Shown here: one piece after another, positions 46,135 to 58,146 of the stretch
How the letters are laid out: the number at the start of each line of letters is the position of its first letter
Numbering within the stretch: position 1 is the stretch's first letter
NCBI RefSeq assembly: GCF_026151205.1
Contig: NC_087074.1
Coordinates: forward strand, 18,078,712 to 18,142,711
DNA: 64,000 bases
Source of the DNA: Bolinopsis microptera
Lineage: Eukaryota; Ctenophora; Tentaculata; Lobata; Bolinopsidae
Reading direction: 5' to 3'
The notes under the pieces: model-generated
What the model saw: the letters and a program-made list of their open reading frames with translations, nothing else
What the model was told of the DNA's origin: nothing
Databases searched by the model: none
Translations under genes and position numbers: made by a program

Positions 46135-47637
46135 CCTGATCTAGTAAACTAGGTAAACTTCTCCAACTCTGGACCAGTTTGGGTCCAGCATCACCAGCAG
46201 GGTAGGTTGAGAAGGGTCTGAGAGTGATGTCATCAGTAGCAGTACCTTCCACTTTATCTAGGTTGTCAGGGGAGTCGGGGGCTGGTGACGGTAGTGAGTA
46301 CATCCTCTCCATCTCGTTCAACCACCATTGTATCTGCCTACGCTATCATTGGAGAAATCTATATTAAGTTTAGATAATATTTAGGTATAAATGATAGTTA
46401 CAGCTTGATATTACAGGCTAGGTGGGCGGTGGGCCGGGGGGGGGGGGGCCGGGGGGGATTGAACAAATTATTTCCTGGTATGTATATGACTCAATTCATA
46501 ACACTGTTCATTAATTCTGAATGTTCAACGTTTCATTCTAAGGTGAAAGTGATTGAAAAAGATATAAACTTATGAAATGTATCAAATTTGGAAAATTAGA
46601 AAATCAAACAAGGCACGAGCTGAAAAATACCAACCTCAATGACATCGTTAGCAAAATGAACTTTCTTGTCCAGCATTTCTGAATGAAACATCAAGAGATT
46701 TTCGTCGTGGCACACCTTGGAGATATCCTCAAAGCAAGATTTGATGGTGTTTACATTCGGAAACAGACAGTCAGGTGATAGAGTTATGAAAGAGAGGGTG
46801 AATATCCGTGAGTACCCTGAAAACAAAAACCAAACTTGAACGTTTGGATTGCGGTATAGCACTAGTCACTAGTCATGACCATGATTTATCTGCCGTTTGA
46901 AACGAATTCTGTGCATAAGTCATAATGGTCATTATCATTTGTCATGGTGCTTCAATTAAAATCTAGGTACATAAAATTACATTCTACTTAACAATAAGCT
47001 GCTTCTAACCTCTCGCCTTGACATCGTGCAGATTAAAATAATGAACGAGAGCGGATATGTGTGACTTTGTCTGCTGGTACAACAACGAGGTATCAGCTGG
47101 GGAGTAGGTGGGTACTCCCGCGTGGGTTCCTGTGTAGTCCACTGCCATCACTTGCACTGTTGGGTGGGCGTGGGATCACTAACTATATCAAATGCTTGGT
47201 TCAATAAAGATTCCATTCGTAGATATAATGTACTGGAGTAAGATATTATGTAAATAGCGTACATATTTAGTATTTACTGTATCAAATCAGTTCAACTTTC
47301 TAATAATCAAGTGATGACAATAAGGTAGATATTTAGCAAACAAAAAGAAGTATTCCATCCAAATCGAACAAGCATTCAACCAAAATTTGAAAACTTCTCA
47401 ACTCTCTAGAAGACAAGTTAATGATTAATACAACTCACCGATAAAGTTGCTGATTTCCTCACGAGTACTCTTCTCAATATCATCAGGGATTATTTTCAAG
47501 GCCAGTGGTCCAAACACCTCCGAGAATTCACCGAGCACAACAACACAACGATCTTTTAGAGCTGATCTACCACGCTGCTGTATGGGCATTCTGTAAGTTT
47601 GAGTTTGTGGAACACTCACTGATCTCAAACGGGGCAT
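46135..47637 (-). CDS. SMCR8: SMCR8 N-terminal exons 1-4 (longin domain)
   Basis: Exons 47637-47439, 47156-47010, 46816-46635 and 46333-46135 have GT/AG borders and matching phases (1, 1, 0, 1 nt carried over). Exon 1 encodes CVVVLGEFSEVFGPLALKII, the hallmark of the SMCR8 longin domain. Exon 2 gives VMAVDYTGTHAG and LVHYFNLHDVKARG, and exon 3 YSRIFTLSFITL; these track the human protein closely. Exon 4 begins the disordered linker (SLPSPAPDSPDN). Known role: SMCR8 forms a complex with C9orf72 and WDR41 that acts as a GTPase-activating complex in autophagy and lysosome control. Further exons are proposed at 40.4, 36.4 and 26.1 kb. A G-run of 14 lies in intron 3 near 46436. Confidence 0.82.
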
Positions 47638-47640
47638 CAA

Positions 47641-48603
47641 AAAGACTTAAAATACGTATTTGCAAGCATATCTTGAAAAAAGGGCACTGCATCGTATATT
47701 TTGATGCAGAATCAGTTCATGTAATTTGATTCCCTTTACACAATGATGCCAAAGGACAAATATGGTTAGGCTGATAACGATAATATATTATATATAATAT
47801 ATCATATAATATGACATGATGCAAGCATAATTCCAATTCTAAGCAATAGTCTAAAACAGTTCAGGTGTCAATATCACTGTCCACCCTTAACTTATTCACG
47901 TGCACAACATTGGGAGTGATAGTACTGCTGTTTTTTATAACTTTCAAACTTATTAAAAGTGTACAATGACAACACTACGCTCTATTTCAATAAATCGTAT
48001 AACAATTGTATAAATACCTGTTGGGAGGATGTTTCCGAGTGACTAACATAAGAGGTGTTTGATATGTCTAAATAAATCATCATTCATTCATTGTCTGAAC
48101 AAATCACTTGAACAGACTGGATGTCCCTCAATCCATCCTAAAAGTAAAATGAGCTTGTTAGAAATGATGAAATAAGTCAATAATTCAACGATATTTTCAA
48201 TCATGCTGGGCAAAACGATTCAACATTGTTTATAGACAGTTTAGTCAAAGAGTAGCAGAACAATCATTGAATAGTTTTTACTACGAACTGTTTTTACCCA
48301 ATCATTGATTCATCAATTCATCAAATCATGACATCTCTGACATGAATTTTCAATTATTGTGATTGAGATAAAAAACTCATTAAAGTGCATTACTATGATG
48401 TTGAATAATTGACACTTGACCTTCTAACGAGCCGAAATTTCTTTAACCCTAAAATTATTACCAACATAATTATATAATGTAAAATGTAATTTATAGATAA
48501 TGATAATGTAATAATAATATGTAGATTAATTGATAATATACATCCTGTCATGGAGTGATTCAACGCTCATTAACCATAATGTTAGGTGTTGGGACATTCG
48601 GAG
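47641..48603. other. Intergenic region between FBXL4 and SMCR8
   Basis: Downstream of FBXL4 and upstream of SMCR8 on the minus strand. It contains a TATATTATATATAATATATC palindrome near 47785 and short TTCATCAATTCATC repeats. The SMCR8 promoter presumably lies here. Confidence 0.4.
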
Positions 48604-50427
48604 TCAAAACCCTACAAAGCTTCTATCGTCACTATCACGAAAAAAATTGGATTCATGTAGATAAGTTTGAACATGTTTGATAGAAATATTTGAGCTGAGT
48701 GTTTGTAAATTAGCAACGTCTTCAATTGATAGTTTAGCACAATACGAAACATCCAAAAATGAGAGGTTTTCACATGCCATAATCAATGTCTGTAAAAAAG
48801 ACAATGTTATATTTCTCGAACCAAGAAGGTCAAGCTGTTCCAATAGCAAACATCCTTTAGAGAGATCAACTAAACCAGCGTCAGTTGTTTCGTGGTGAGC
48901 AGTAAGGAGCAGAACAACAAGATTAGGACAAGCACTTGCAACATTTGGTAAAATGTCATTTACTCCAATGTTTAAACACCAGCCTAGATCCAACTGAACT
49001 AAAGTTCGTCCATGACAATACAAAAACTGTGAAATAAAGCTAAAACTGATTTTATCCCAGTACCACAATTCAATACCTTTGAGTGGACCACATGAGTTAT
49101 CAGTGATTGAACTTATCACAGCATCTTGGTCAGCGATAAGGGACGGTGAACCAAGTAGCAGCCATTCAAGGTTTTTCATTTTATCCAACAAACACAACAA
49201 CTCTGAAGTTGTAATTAAGGTATGTGCCATGTCCAGATACTTTAATCTTTTTAAGTTTGTCAACCATGATACACATAAGTGAAGTCCATTGCTACAATAT
49301 GATATGTCTAACAGTTTAAGATTTGAACAATAAATTGCCAAAGTCTCTAAAACAGAAGAGGCTAGCATTTGACAGGAAGACACTCTCAATTCAGTTATAT
49401 TAGGAACGTTTCTGAGGAAAGTGCATAAAGCAGGAGTAGAAATTTGATTATTCGATCCCAACCAAGATAGGTCTAGCTTTTGAAGGGCAGCACACTTCTT
49501 TGAAATATGTATTATTGATTCATCTACTAAGAATCTGTAGAATGGGCGTAGATTGATACAAGTATATAAACCTGGATCTTTCGATAAGTTGTAAAATAAT
49601 TTGTTAATACGAGTTGCACGGCTAAGATCATCAATATCAAGAAATCCCAATATTTTGATGAGGATTTCACTTGGTAGAGAATCAATGCCTTGAGACTCAT
49701 CTGATGAGACTGAAACAATAGGAGAAGAATAGTCAATGTCAATGATATCATCACGAGTATGTTTCATAAGATTTTTAGAAGTTATCTCATTAGAAATCTT
49801 GTATTGTTCAAATCTGTTTCCAAACCCATCTGAATTGTGTTCCATTGGATCGCAGTCCAGCCTTTCGATATACTTCTCTCCTATCAATTTGACTGCTTCC
49901 AATTGATAGTAATAAATTGACTCAGTAAAATCAAATTCTATCCGAATGGTATCAACTGGAATCAAAGTCTTTGGAAAAGTTATCACATGAAAGTGGTAAG
50001 CAAAAGAGCAACATTTTGAATTTTCTGCTGACTCATTATACTGCCAAAGAACTTGCCAATGTTTTGCAACCCCTTTATCTTCGATGCAACCATGTCTTGC
50101 TGCTAAAATTCTTCTAACTGATCCTGGGAAAAAGTTCTCAGATATTTGAACAGACACTGCAAGGACAGGCTGGGAAAATGAGCATTCCATAAAGTCGGTA
50201 TAGGGAAACCATTTTGGAGACAACAAGCAGGGAAACGCAATGTAAGATGGACGGTGTAGATGAAAATCACCGTAACGACGAAATGCAGCAGCATACTGAT
50301 TATCACCATAATGAGATGCATCAGATTTTTGACCACAAACATTTCTCAGAACTTGATTCGATGAATAAGGTGGTCCATATTCACTGCTAAAACTCCTCAC
50401 AGCAACAGGATACTGTTCATAAGCCAT
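48604..50427 (-). CDS. FBXL4: FBXL4, F-box and leucine-rich repeat protein, single coding exon
   Basis: A 607-codon open frame. Residues about 40-190 form the discoidin-like beta domain specific to FBXL4 (AAAFRRYGDF, PGSVRRILA, WQVLWQYNES, RIEFDF, YYYQLEAVKL). The F-box is at about 247-293 (IDSLPSEILIKILGFLDIDD). Leucine-rich repeats fill the rest (for example LQKLDLSWLG, LKLLDISYC, LVQLDLGWCLNI, LEQLDLLGSRNI). Human FBXL4 is 621 aa and begins with a mitochondrial/outer-membrane targeting segment; here the frame starts near the SSEYG motif and that segment is missing. A TTGATATAG acceptor-like sequence lies one base before the ATG, so a 5' exon carrying it may exist. Known role: an SCF ubiquitin-ligase subunit that limits mitophagy by driving BNIP3/NIX turnover. 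Confidence 0.9.
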   Translation of the reverse strand: MAYEQYPVAVRSFSSEYGPPYSSNQVLRNVCGQKSDASHYGDNQYAAAFRRYGDFHLHRPSYIAFPCLLSPKWFPYTDFMECSFSQPVLAVSVQISENFFPGSVRRILAARHGCIEDKGVAKHWQVLWQYNESAENSKCCSFAYHFHVITFPKTLIPVDTIRIEFDFTESIYYYQLEAVKLIGEKYIERLDCDPMEHNSDGFGNRFEQYKISNEITSKNLMKHTRDDIIDIDYSSPIVSVSSDESQGIDSLPSEILIKILGFLDIDDLSRATRINKLFYNLSKDPGLYTCINLRPFYRFLVDESIIHISKKCAALQKLDLSWLGSNNQISTPALCTFLRNVPNITELRVSSCQMLASSVLETLAIYCSNLKLLDISYCSNGLHLCVSWLTNLKRLKYLDMAHTLITTSELLCLLDKMKNLEWLLLGSPSLIADQDAVISSITDNSCGPLKGIELWYWDKISFSFISQFLYCHGRTLVQLDLGWCLNIGVNDILPNVASACPNLVVLLLTAHHETTDAGLVDLSKGCLLLEQLDLLGSRNITLSFLQTLIMACENLSFLDVSYCAKLSIEDVANLQTLSSNISIKHVQTYLHESNFFRDSDDRSFVGF

Positions 50428-51035
50428 CCTATATCAAGGAAATAGAGTCACAGTTGATTGTTATTTTATTATTCAGCGACCAATAAAATGAATTATAAAA
50501 CTGTAAGATAGGTGAAGTGTTGGATGGGATGACAGACATTCAGATTACCAAACAGTAAATTCTTTTCCATTTCAAAGTAAAAAGAAGGATAACAAGTGGG
50601 AGCAATACATGATTAAATAGAAAAAGTAGCATATAATTACATGATTGTTTCTTTTCAAAAAAAGGAAGAGTTCATGTAATCCACTAGCTGATTCTTTCGT
50701 ATACACTTAGTTTGGGCTTCTTGTGACAGTTATGCAGTATGCTGATCAACTTTTGGACTTACCAGGGAGAAGAGGAAGACCCCAAAGCAATCTATTCTCG
50801 CTGATTGTGCATGATTTATGTAAAAGAAATCTTTATTTGAATAATATCTTTGACCTGCATTATCTCCGTAATTTGAGTTATGACAAGAGATTAAAAAAAA
50901 GTTTTTAATTTTTAGTTTTTGTTTTAGGGAAAGATTAGACTTGGGCGTTGTTTTTTTAACTATCCCTTGTTTAGAACTTTGATTTAATAACAGTATAAAT
51001 TAGTTGAAATACAATAAAAACGCTCGGCGCGAAAT
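50428..51035. other. Upstream of FBXL4, with a short LINE tail fragment
   Basis: Plus-strand 50723-50908 encodes LLDLPGRRGRPQSNLFSLI and an arginine/lysine-rich end, like the tail of a LINE reverse transcriptase. It is too short to classify. The rest is A/T-rich and non-coding. Confidence 0.35.
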
Positions 51036-52238
51036 TTAAAATATTGAAATATAGGCGGCGCGCAACATTTTATTTAAATTTTAAGTCAAATTTTAAGTCT
51101 AATAATTTTAACTGGGCCGCGCTCAGCCTGTCATTCCGCCAAATCTATATGTTAATGAACATAATAGCCTGGGGTCCTCAGGTAAAATAATTTAAGTCAA
51201 ATTTTGAGTCAATTTTTAAGTACATTTTTATAAGTCAAATTTCAAATCAAATTTTAAGTCATATTTTAATCCAAATTTCAAACCAAATTTTAAGTCAAAT
51301 TTTAAGTCACATTTTTTACTTAAATCATAAATGATCATTTAGCAAAATCACTAAAAATGCAGCATAAATGAGTTTTAACATTTAAACTATAATATAATTA
51401 CAACACTACAACTTTATTTGTATCTTGTGGTGACCCCCACTGTCGCTTCGACGATACAGGGGGAGCCGCGCACTTCGTGCGCGGCGGGTCTTGATACATG
51501 TTTCGTATCCCAATATCAGAGATAATATATTTTTCCGCTCGCGCGCGAAAAGTGGCATGCAACGTATGTCAAGGCGGGTCACACAACGTATGACAAAAAT
51601 TTATTACATTTATTGAGAATTATATGTAATGTAACTATAATGTAATTATATGTAAATTTTAAGCCAAATTTTAAGTCAAATTTTAAGTCAAATTTTAAGT
51701 CTAATAATTTTAACTGGGCCGCGCTCAGCCTGTCATTCCGCCAAATCTATATGTTAATGAACATAATAGCCTGGGGTCCTCAGGTAAAATAATTTAAGTC
51801 AAATTTTGAGTCAATTTTTAAGTACATTTTTATAAGTCAAATTTCAAATCAAATTTTAAGTCATATTTTAATCCAAATTTCAAACCAAATTTTAAGTCAA
51901 ATTTTAAGTCACATTTTTTACTTAAATCATAAATGATCATTTAGCAAAATCACTAAAAATGCAGCATAAATGAGTTTTAACATTTAAACTATAATATAAT
52001 TACAACACTACAACTTTATTTGTATCTTGTGGTGACCCCCACTGTCGCTTCGACGATACAGGGGGAGCCGCGCACTTCGTGCGCGGCGGGTCTTGATACA
52101 TGTTTCGTATCCCAATATCAGAGATAATATATTTTTCCGCTCGCGCGCGAAAAGTGGCATGCAACGTATGTCAAGGCGGGTCACACAACGTATGACAAAA
52201 ATTTATTACATTTATTGAGAATTATATGTAATGTAACG
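51036..52238. repeat. 602-bp tandem duplication with GC-rich hairpins
   Basis: Two nearly identical units (about 51036-51637 and 51638-52238; ACTGGGCCGC at 51111 and 51713). Each unit has an AT-rich part made of degenerate CAAATTTTAAGT repeats and a GC-rich part with CCCCCACTGTCGCTTCGACG followed by ATACAGGGGG, then the perfect hairpin CCGCGCACTTCGTGCGCGG. The hairpin-plus-tandem-unit design recalls non-autonomous Helitron/Helentron-type elements, but no terminal TC/CTRR pair is certain. Confidence 0.85.
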
Positions 52239-52319
52239 TGATGGAAATATTTTATAAGCGGGCATATTTTGTCCAAACCCAGGATGCAAGACATGAAGAA
52301 TTCGTTATAACTTTGTATA

Positions 52320-53540
52320 AAAAGCGTTAATAAGACAGTACACGATTAGATTTTGGTATTAAAAGTTGTATTCTCAAATTTATAATCAAGCTTCAAAAAT
52401 ATATAAAAGATTTTAGATGTTGGAAGATTTTTGAAAGAGGCTTTTTTGCCGTCTTTCTAGTCTTTGTTCGATATTTCGCAGTTTTGACTGAAGTTTTGAC
52501 CAATGACTCATCAATAAGGTTGGTGGGAATGAAACAAAATGCCATCAATGTACTGGTTGTAGGTTTATAACCTACTAAGAAGCGCGCCGTTTGGACATAT
52601 TCGAATTTCAACTTTCCGCGACCCAAATTTCACTGTCAAGAGGATGACACAAGACACGATTGAGGTACTCAAAAGATTTATTTCTATAAAAGCTTTGATA
52701 AATGGAAAATTGTCAAAATATAAAGAAATTTTTTTGAAGAAAAGCTTTTCTGTCGTCTCTTTGACCGAAATTTCGCGGTTTTGACTGAAATTTTGACCAT
52801 TTACCAATCAGTGAGGTCGGTGAAAGTGACACAAGTCGCTATAAAGGTACTGAAAGCAGTATATCCTGAGAAAACGTTAATGCAATGAAAATTTGAATTG
52901 TCCTATTGGTAGGACAAATTGGAATTTCAGTTTTCCATGACCCAAATTTTACTGTTTTGATTAAATTTGTCTTGAAAGACCATCTAGCAAGGTAGGTCAC
53001 TGGCACAAGACAAGATTGTGGTATTGAAAGTTCTGTTTCCAAAGAAAGCTTTGATAAACGGAAAATCGTCAAAATATAAAAAGAGATTTTGGAAGATGTT
53101 TGAAGAGAAGCTTTTCTGCTGTCTCCTTGACCGAAATTTCGTGGCTTTGACTGACATTTTGACCAGTAACTCATCAGTGAGGTCGATTAGAGTGACACAA
53201 GTCGCCATTAAGGTACTGGAAGCAGTATATCCGAAGAAAACTTTGATGCAATGAAAATTTTGAATATGTCCTACCGGTAGGACATATTCGAATTTCAGCT
53301 TTCAGCGACCTTAATTTCACTGTTTTGACTGAATTTTTCTTCAATGACCATCTTACAAGGTCACTGCTATTCTCAAATAAAGCTTTGATAAACGAAAAAT
53401 CGTCAAAATATAAAAAGATATTTTGGAAACTTTTTCTAATAGAAGTTTTTCTTCCGTTTCCTTCCGCAACCAAAATTTCACAGTTTTGACTGCGAAAGAT
53501 CAATATGTCAAAATATGATCCCAAATCGAGTTCTCTTAAA
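52320..53540. repeat. Degenerate ~340-bp tandem repeat, 3-4 units
   Basis: AGCTTTGATAAA(T/C)GGAAAAT recurs at 52691, 53047 and 53381 (spacings 356 and 334), with the same order of words around each (GACCGAAATTTCG, TTTTGACTGA, TCCTACCGGTAGGA-like palindrome, TTCAATTT). A fourth, worn unit lies to the left, about 52340-52640. Several minus-strand open frames repeat the same peptide in different phases, so the repeat is DNA-level and not coding. Confidence 0.8.
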
Positions 53541-53829
53541 TTTGCTCGAACCCTTTAAATGCCTTATCACCTGTTATTGATTTAGCACAGATATGGTCAA
53601 AGGAAAGGGAGGAAAAGACAGGCCACGCTCTTCAGGTGATTGTTGCAGCTTCTTCGTAATACTAAATACCGATTCATGTTGCTTCATATAATATAACTGA
53701 TTTTGAACATCTTTGACTTTTTTACTTTATTTTCATAGTGAGAACTGGCATTCCTATTGTATGAGTGCAAACATCATAGGTTCCCACTCTGATGGCATAT
53801 AGCCCAGATCACTCACATTTAATCCCAAA
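53541..53829. other. Upstream flank of the MYCBPAP exons
   Basis: No feature seen. TTTACAG just after 53830 could also be an acceptor, so the first MYCBPAP exon could be internal with earlier exons to the left. Confidence 0.35.
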
Positions 53830-56800
53830 GTGTTTACAGCAAACAAGAGGAAGAAGGCAGGGTCTCCAGATGGATCTGACATCCCACTCGAAGGCCAACT
53901 TGCTTCCTTTGAGAACTACCATCAACCACCGATTGTTGATGTGATCCGCGGACCAACGGTGGAGGAACTGACCATTACAGATCACGATATGATCGCTGTA
54001 AGTTTGCTTTGCTATTAGTTAAGCATGCAGGTTGGAAACCATGAACCAAAAATAGTTCTTTGGCAGTTTAATTTCTGTTAAACATGAATCTTAACATCGA
54101 CAAATATTTTTTAATTTTGTATTCTTTCAGAGGCGGCCCGCGCCCTTAGTTGCTCCTCCAAAAGAGCTGAAAAGTGTTGAAGTAAGGAAAAAGCGTGTCG
54201 TGTCAAATGTACCTACTAAAACGTAAGTGTTACTCATAAATTCTTGAATTCTGGAATTTATCTGATAGTAGGGAATACAATATTTCTTCAAAAATTACTT
54301 CTACAGTCAGCTGGCAGTTAAAGTATCGTCTAACTTACTAACATTATTAATATTGTCATAACATTACCAAAATGATCTCCAGAGTGTCTGTTCTGAAGAA
54401 AGTAGAAGCGAGACTACCCGAGGTGGCTGTGCAAAGTGCTGGTCCTCGGTTCAATCCTCAAGGAGAGATATTACCTTACTCCATCCTGGGTGCTGTGGAT
54501 CAGTACCAAACTGCAAAGATAGCTGACGGAAATGTGGTATGTGTGTTTTGTGTTTGCTGCTTCAGTTCACAAATCATGACATTTTTTTCGACAAGTAAAA
54601 TAATTGATCTTGAATTCGTAAGAAACTCAGTTTTAGATATAAGGTGTTTTGGATAAGTAAAGGTCCAGCTGCAGTGCAAGTAATATTCATTTTTTTATGA
54701 AAAAAATATACCGTCTGTTCATGTTGTATTATCAACAATATTTTATTTGTTGCTTCGAATTTAATAGTATGTATGTATATTTAATCACAACCTTTTAGGA
54801 TTTCATTGATAAGCCAGTATTTCAAGTAAGAACATGCATGATAACTGCATGTCCTTCAATCCTGAATTCTGAACAAAATTAATTAAGTAAAGTCACGCAA
54901 AACATTGCATTTGTTCTGCAAAAAACTAGCAATCAAGCAATGCTCTCTGATTTTGATTTGAGGAGAAAACTCGAACGTAACCATCAATTCAAACTTTTTC
55001 TGGGCATGATTTTATCATTAATTGTTATATAGTATTATACTGTACTCAGCACTCAACGAATATTGATAAGACGACGTTATCATTTCAGGAGAAATCGAAA
55101 GCTCCGAGACCTATTTCTGTAACCCCTTCAGAAACCCTAGAGATCTTAGAGGTAAAAAAATATAGTACACCCTCTTTCTAGTCTTTATACCAGGCTTCTT
55201 TTTTCCCCAAACATTTAGTCAATTAGCCCGTGTTTAGTCAGTAGTTTTTGCAAATGATGGATTTAGTAATTTCTGAAATTAATTTAGATGTCACTCAGGA
55301 AACAAGGGAGGGTAAAGCGCTTTCAAATTGGGAACGCCAGCTGAGAGCACATGGAAGACAAATGGACGTTCTGGCCAGCAAAACGGGCAAAACTCCTTCT
55401 TCCCTGCTTATGAACCGAACTAGTGAGCACAGAATCAAGCAAGAGGAAAGGTAGGTTCAAGCAGTCTTCGCATTCGAGTTTTTGAATTATTTTCTTCATT
55501 CATGACAGTTTCCAAATATCATTTTGTTTTTAAACAAAAAAAAAATCTTTAAAAAGATTATTTCGATTTTAATTTCACTTGTTTATGATGTTGTAGCCTA
55601 TCTCTCATATTGAACGTCACTTGAAATGTTACTTTTCAGGACAATTATTGACAGAGTAATCCCTGTTATGGACACTGGAAAGGGATGTGAGTAAGCATCT
55701 ATACTTGATCTTACCCGATCAGTCATGAAAAATATGTTGATTTTAAAGATTGATTACAATGATATCATACAAAATAGTGTAGACATATTGAAACCACTTA
55801 TTTAGGCTACACTTCCATGATAATATTAGAGTATAAAAGTAAGTTGCTAAGTCGTAAAGCTGATTGCCCTATTTTTCTCATTCATTACAAACTTGTTATA
55901 ATTTTAACTTACTACCCAACTCAATATCAACAGTATTCTGATGGAACTTAAAAGAGCTTAAAACCCCGCTTCAAATGTTGTTTCGTTCGTTAAGACAGCC
56001 CATGTGCTATATTTGTTTTCCATTAACAGTGTTAAAATAGCTTTGTTAATAATTGTTTTTTCTAAATTATAAAGTCAGCCTTTTCTATCAGTCCGAGTAG
56101 GGAGTGAGTTCTGGAGTCAGCCTCAACAAATCGGAGAGGAAGACAATTCTATTGTGTGAGTTCTTTTTGAGCAAAGATTTCTATAAAGATTTCTTTTAAA
56201 TTTTACCCAAAATTACGAATTATACTTCATCTTGAGAATTTGTACCCTCAACTGAACGTGTAAAAAATTCAAAAACATGACTTTAGTACTAAAAAACCTG
56301 TTTTTCAGAATGACTCTGAATCAAAGTGAACAAGGAAAACATCCAGAACTGGAGCGGATTGGGAATCCTTTCATCAGCGGTAATATATCATACAGGACGT
56401 TTTATTGCTGCCACTTTTTACAGTTTTCGAATTAAAACACTCCAAGACAGCATCATTCTAAATAAAGGTACCGAATTTAAGTTTAACTTTGTATTATGTA
56501 TTATTTCAGAGGGTAAACAAGGACACATGTATCCATGGAAACGGAGCAAGTTCTTTGAGAAGAGAAGAAAAGAACTTGACTGTGTGTTAACTGAACAAGA
56601 GCCTCCTAGACCAGTAAAAACTATATTTTATATGCTGCAAGTATTATAATTATAGACCAGTGAGAGTAATGTGGAACTCCAGATTCTAAGATCATTCAGT
56701 TATTGATGAAACGATAGTTTTAGCTAAGATATCTAAAAATCCCCTCTTCGTCTGGCAGCTGAACCAAAATTAATAATGTTTGTCCTCGCTATGTCTCAAA

Positions 56801-57672
56801 ACCGACAGAATACTAATTCATCCCTTATCCTCAGGATTTTTCTGGTTTGTTTGTAAGAGGCAAACGAGAGCTCAAGTCTGCTGAAGTTTCGGAACACGAT
56901 ATTTGTATCCCTGCAGAAGAATCGTTAGTATTTTCATGAATCAAATCACGATAAAACCTACCAAATTAAGCCCTAAGTTATCAAAATTAAACTGTCTCGA
57001 TATTCGTCCATTTAACCAATAGAGTTTCCAAATAAAACTCACTAGCATTGTTGGGGTTCGAGGTTCCGGGGGTTCCGGTTTGAATAAGAGTTTGGGTGGA
57101 CACTGAACATCCGAGGGTTCAATAATTTTATGATCAAAACTGGGTTTCACTTTTTGGTTCCAATTCACCAGCCATCCAGAATCACTTATCGTTAAACCTC
57201 TCCAATCTATTCAGTGTGGAAAAAGTTGACACTGAAATGCTCCAATCACCCCCGGAGGAGGACACAAGAAAAGGGCCAATTTTAGAAATAAATGGAGTGG
57301 AATCTAGATGGGGCTCAAAGACCCGGGATCCCACAGTGGTTAGGATCCTGTTCAACACAGATGCAGGTGTTATCTCAACTCAGCACATCAATTTGAAAAA
57401 CACCGGCACCACTGCTATATTCTACGCATGGAAGGTAATTTATTCCGTTTGTTGTTTCTCGGATTTTCTTCTCTGTCTGTCTGATTATAATAAAAAGTTG
57501 TTCAGTTTTATTAGCATTTACTTGACTGATATGAATTGTTCAAAGGATACAGAAAATAGTGTTGCTTTAAACTCTTTAAAAGTGAAATTGTTTCAGTTTT
57601 TACCAAGAGAAAACAAACTTAACACGATCATGGAGGGAAACAAACAGAGATTTTACTTTAGCATAAACGACG
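53830..57672 (+). CDS. MYCBPAP: MYCBPAP (MYCBP-associated protein), N-terminal part, twelve exons
   Basis: Exons are 53830-53997, 54131-54222, 54383-54536, 55089-55151, 55299-55450, 55640-55686, 56092-56155, 56309-56379, 56510-56613, 56835-56923, 57215-57434 and 57597-57672. All phases match, giving about 433 residues. Landmarks shared with human MYCBPAP are LPYSILGAVDQY (exon 3), LSNWERQLRAHGRQMDVLAS (exon 5), IDRVIPVMDTGKG plus RVGSEFWSQPQQIGEED (exons 6-7), the LNQSEQGKHPELERIGNPF block (exon 8) and QRFYFSINDG (exon 12). The human protein is about 950 aa, so the C-terminal half is missing: it is either further right, beyond the repeats, or lost. Known family role: a testis/cilia-associated partner of MYCBP (AMY-1). 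Confidence 0.85.
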
Positions 57673-58146
57673 GTAAGATAAAAGATTATTGGATCACTGA
57701 TTTAGATAATTTTCACTCACGGTTTAACTCATTTTAATCCTGTGAGATTTCCGATGTAAGTCTAGAGTAGTTTTTATAAGGAACCAGTAGTCGAAGCTGT
57801 TAAAGGTCAACCGAGGGCCTTTAAGGCCAAAGGGGAGGGTAAACATCTTTTTTTAGGTTACACATAATATGTGATAGAGCTGCTGGAGATGAACAATCAG
57901 GAAAAAAACTGCATACAAATCTGACCTTGCGTTGCTAAGATATTACACCCCAAAGTTTGAGATTTATATGTAATTAAGGCCAGAGGGGGGGGGGGGGGGG
58001 GGTAAATTATCATTTTTTCATTTTCACATATGTGATCGAGCTGCTGGAGATGAACAAGTAGAAAAAAACGCATAAAAATCTGACCTTGCGTTGCTGAGAT
58101 ACTGCTCGCAAAAATTTGAGGTTTACCTGTAATTACATGTAATTAC
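57673..58146. other. Post-exon region with two ~115-bp direct repeats and a G-run
   Basis: GAGCTGCTGGAGATGAACAA marks two direct copies (from about 57876 and 58037) that share further words such as TCTGACCTTGCGTTGCT. A run of about 20 G lies between them near 57985. No coding sequence. Confidence 0.7.

Noticed and set aside
52393-53524. Several small minus-strand proteins with similar sequence
   Set aside because: They come from a degenerate ~340-bp tandem repeat read in different phases.
56941-57168. Minus-strand frame with proline-rich segment
   Set aside because: Lies in a MYCBPAP intron on the other strand, without borders or motif.
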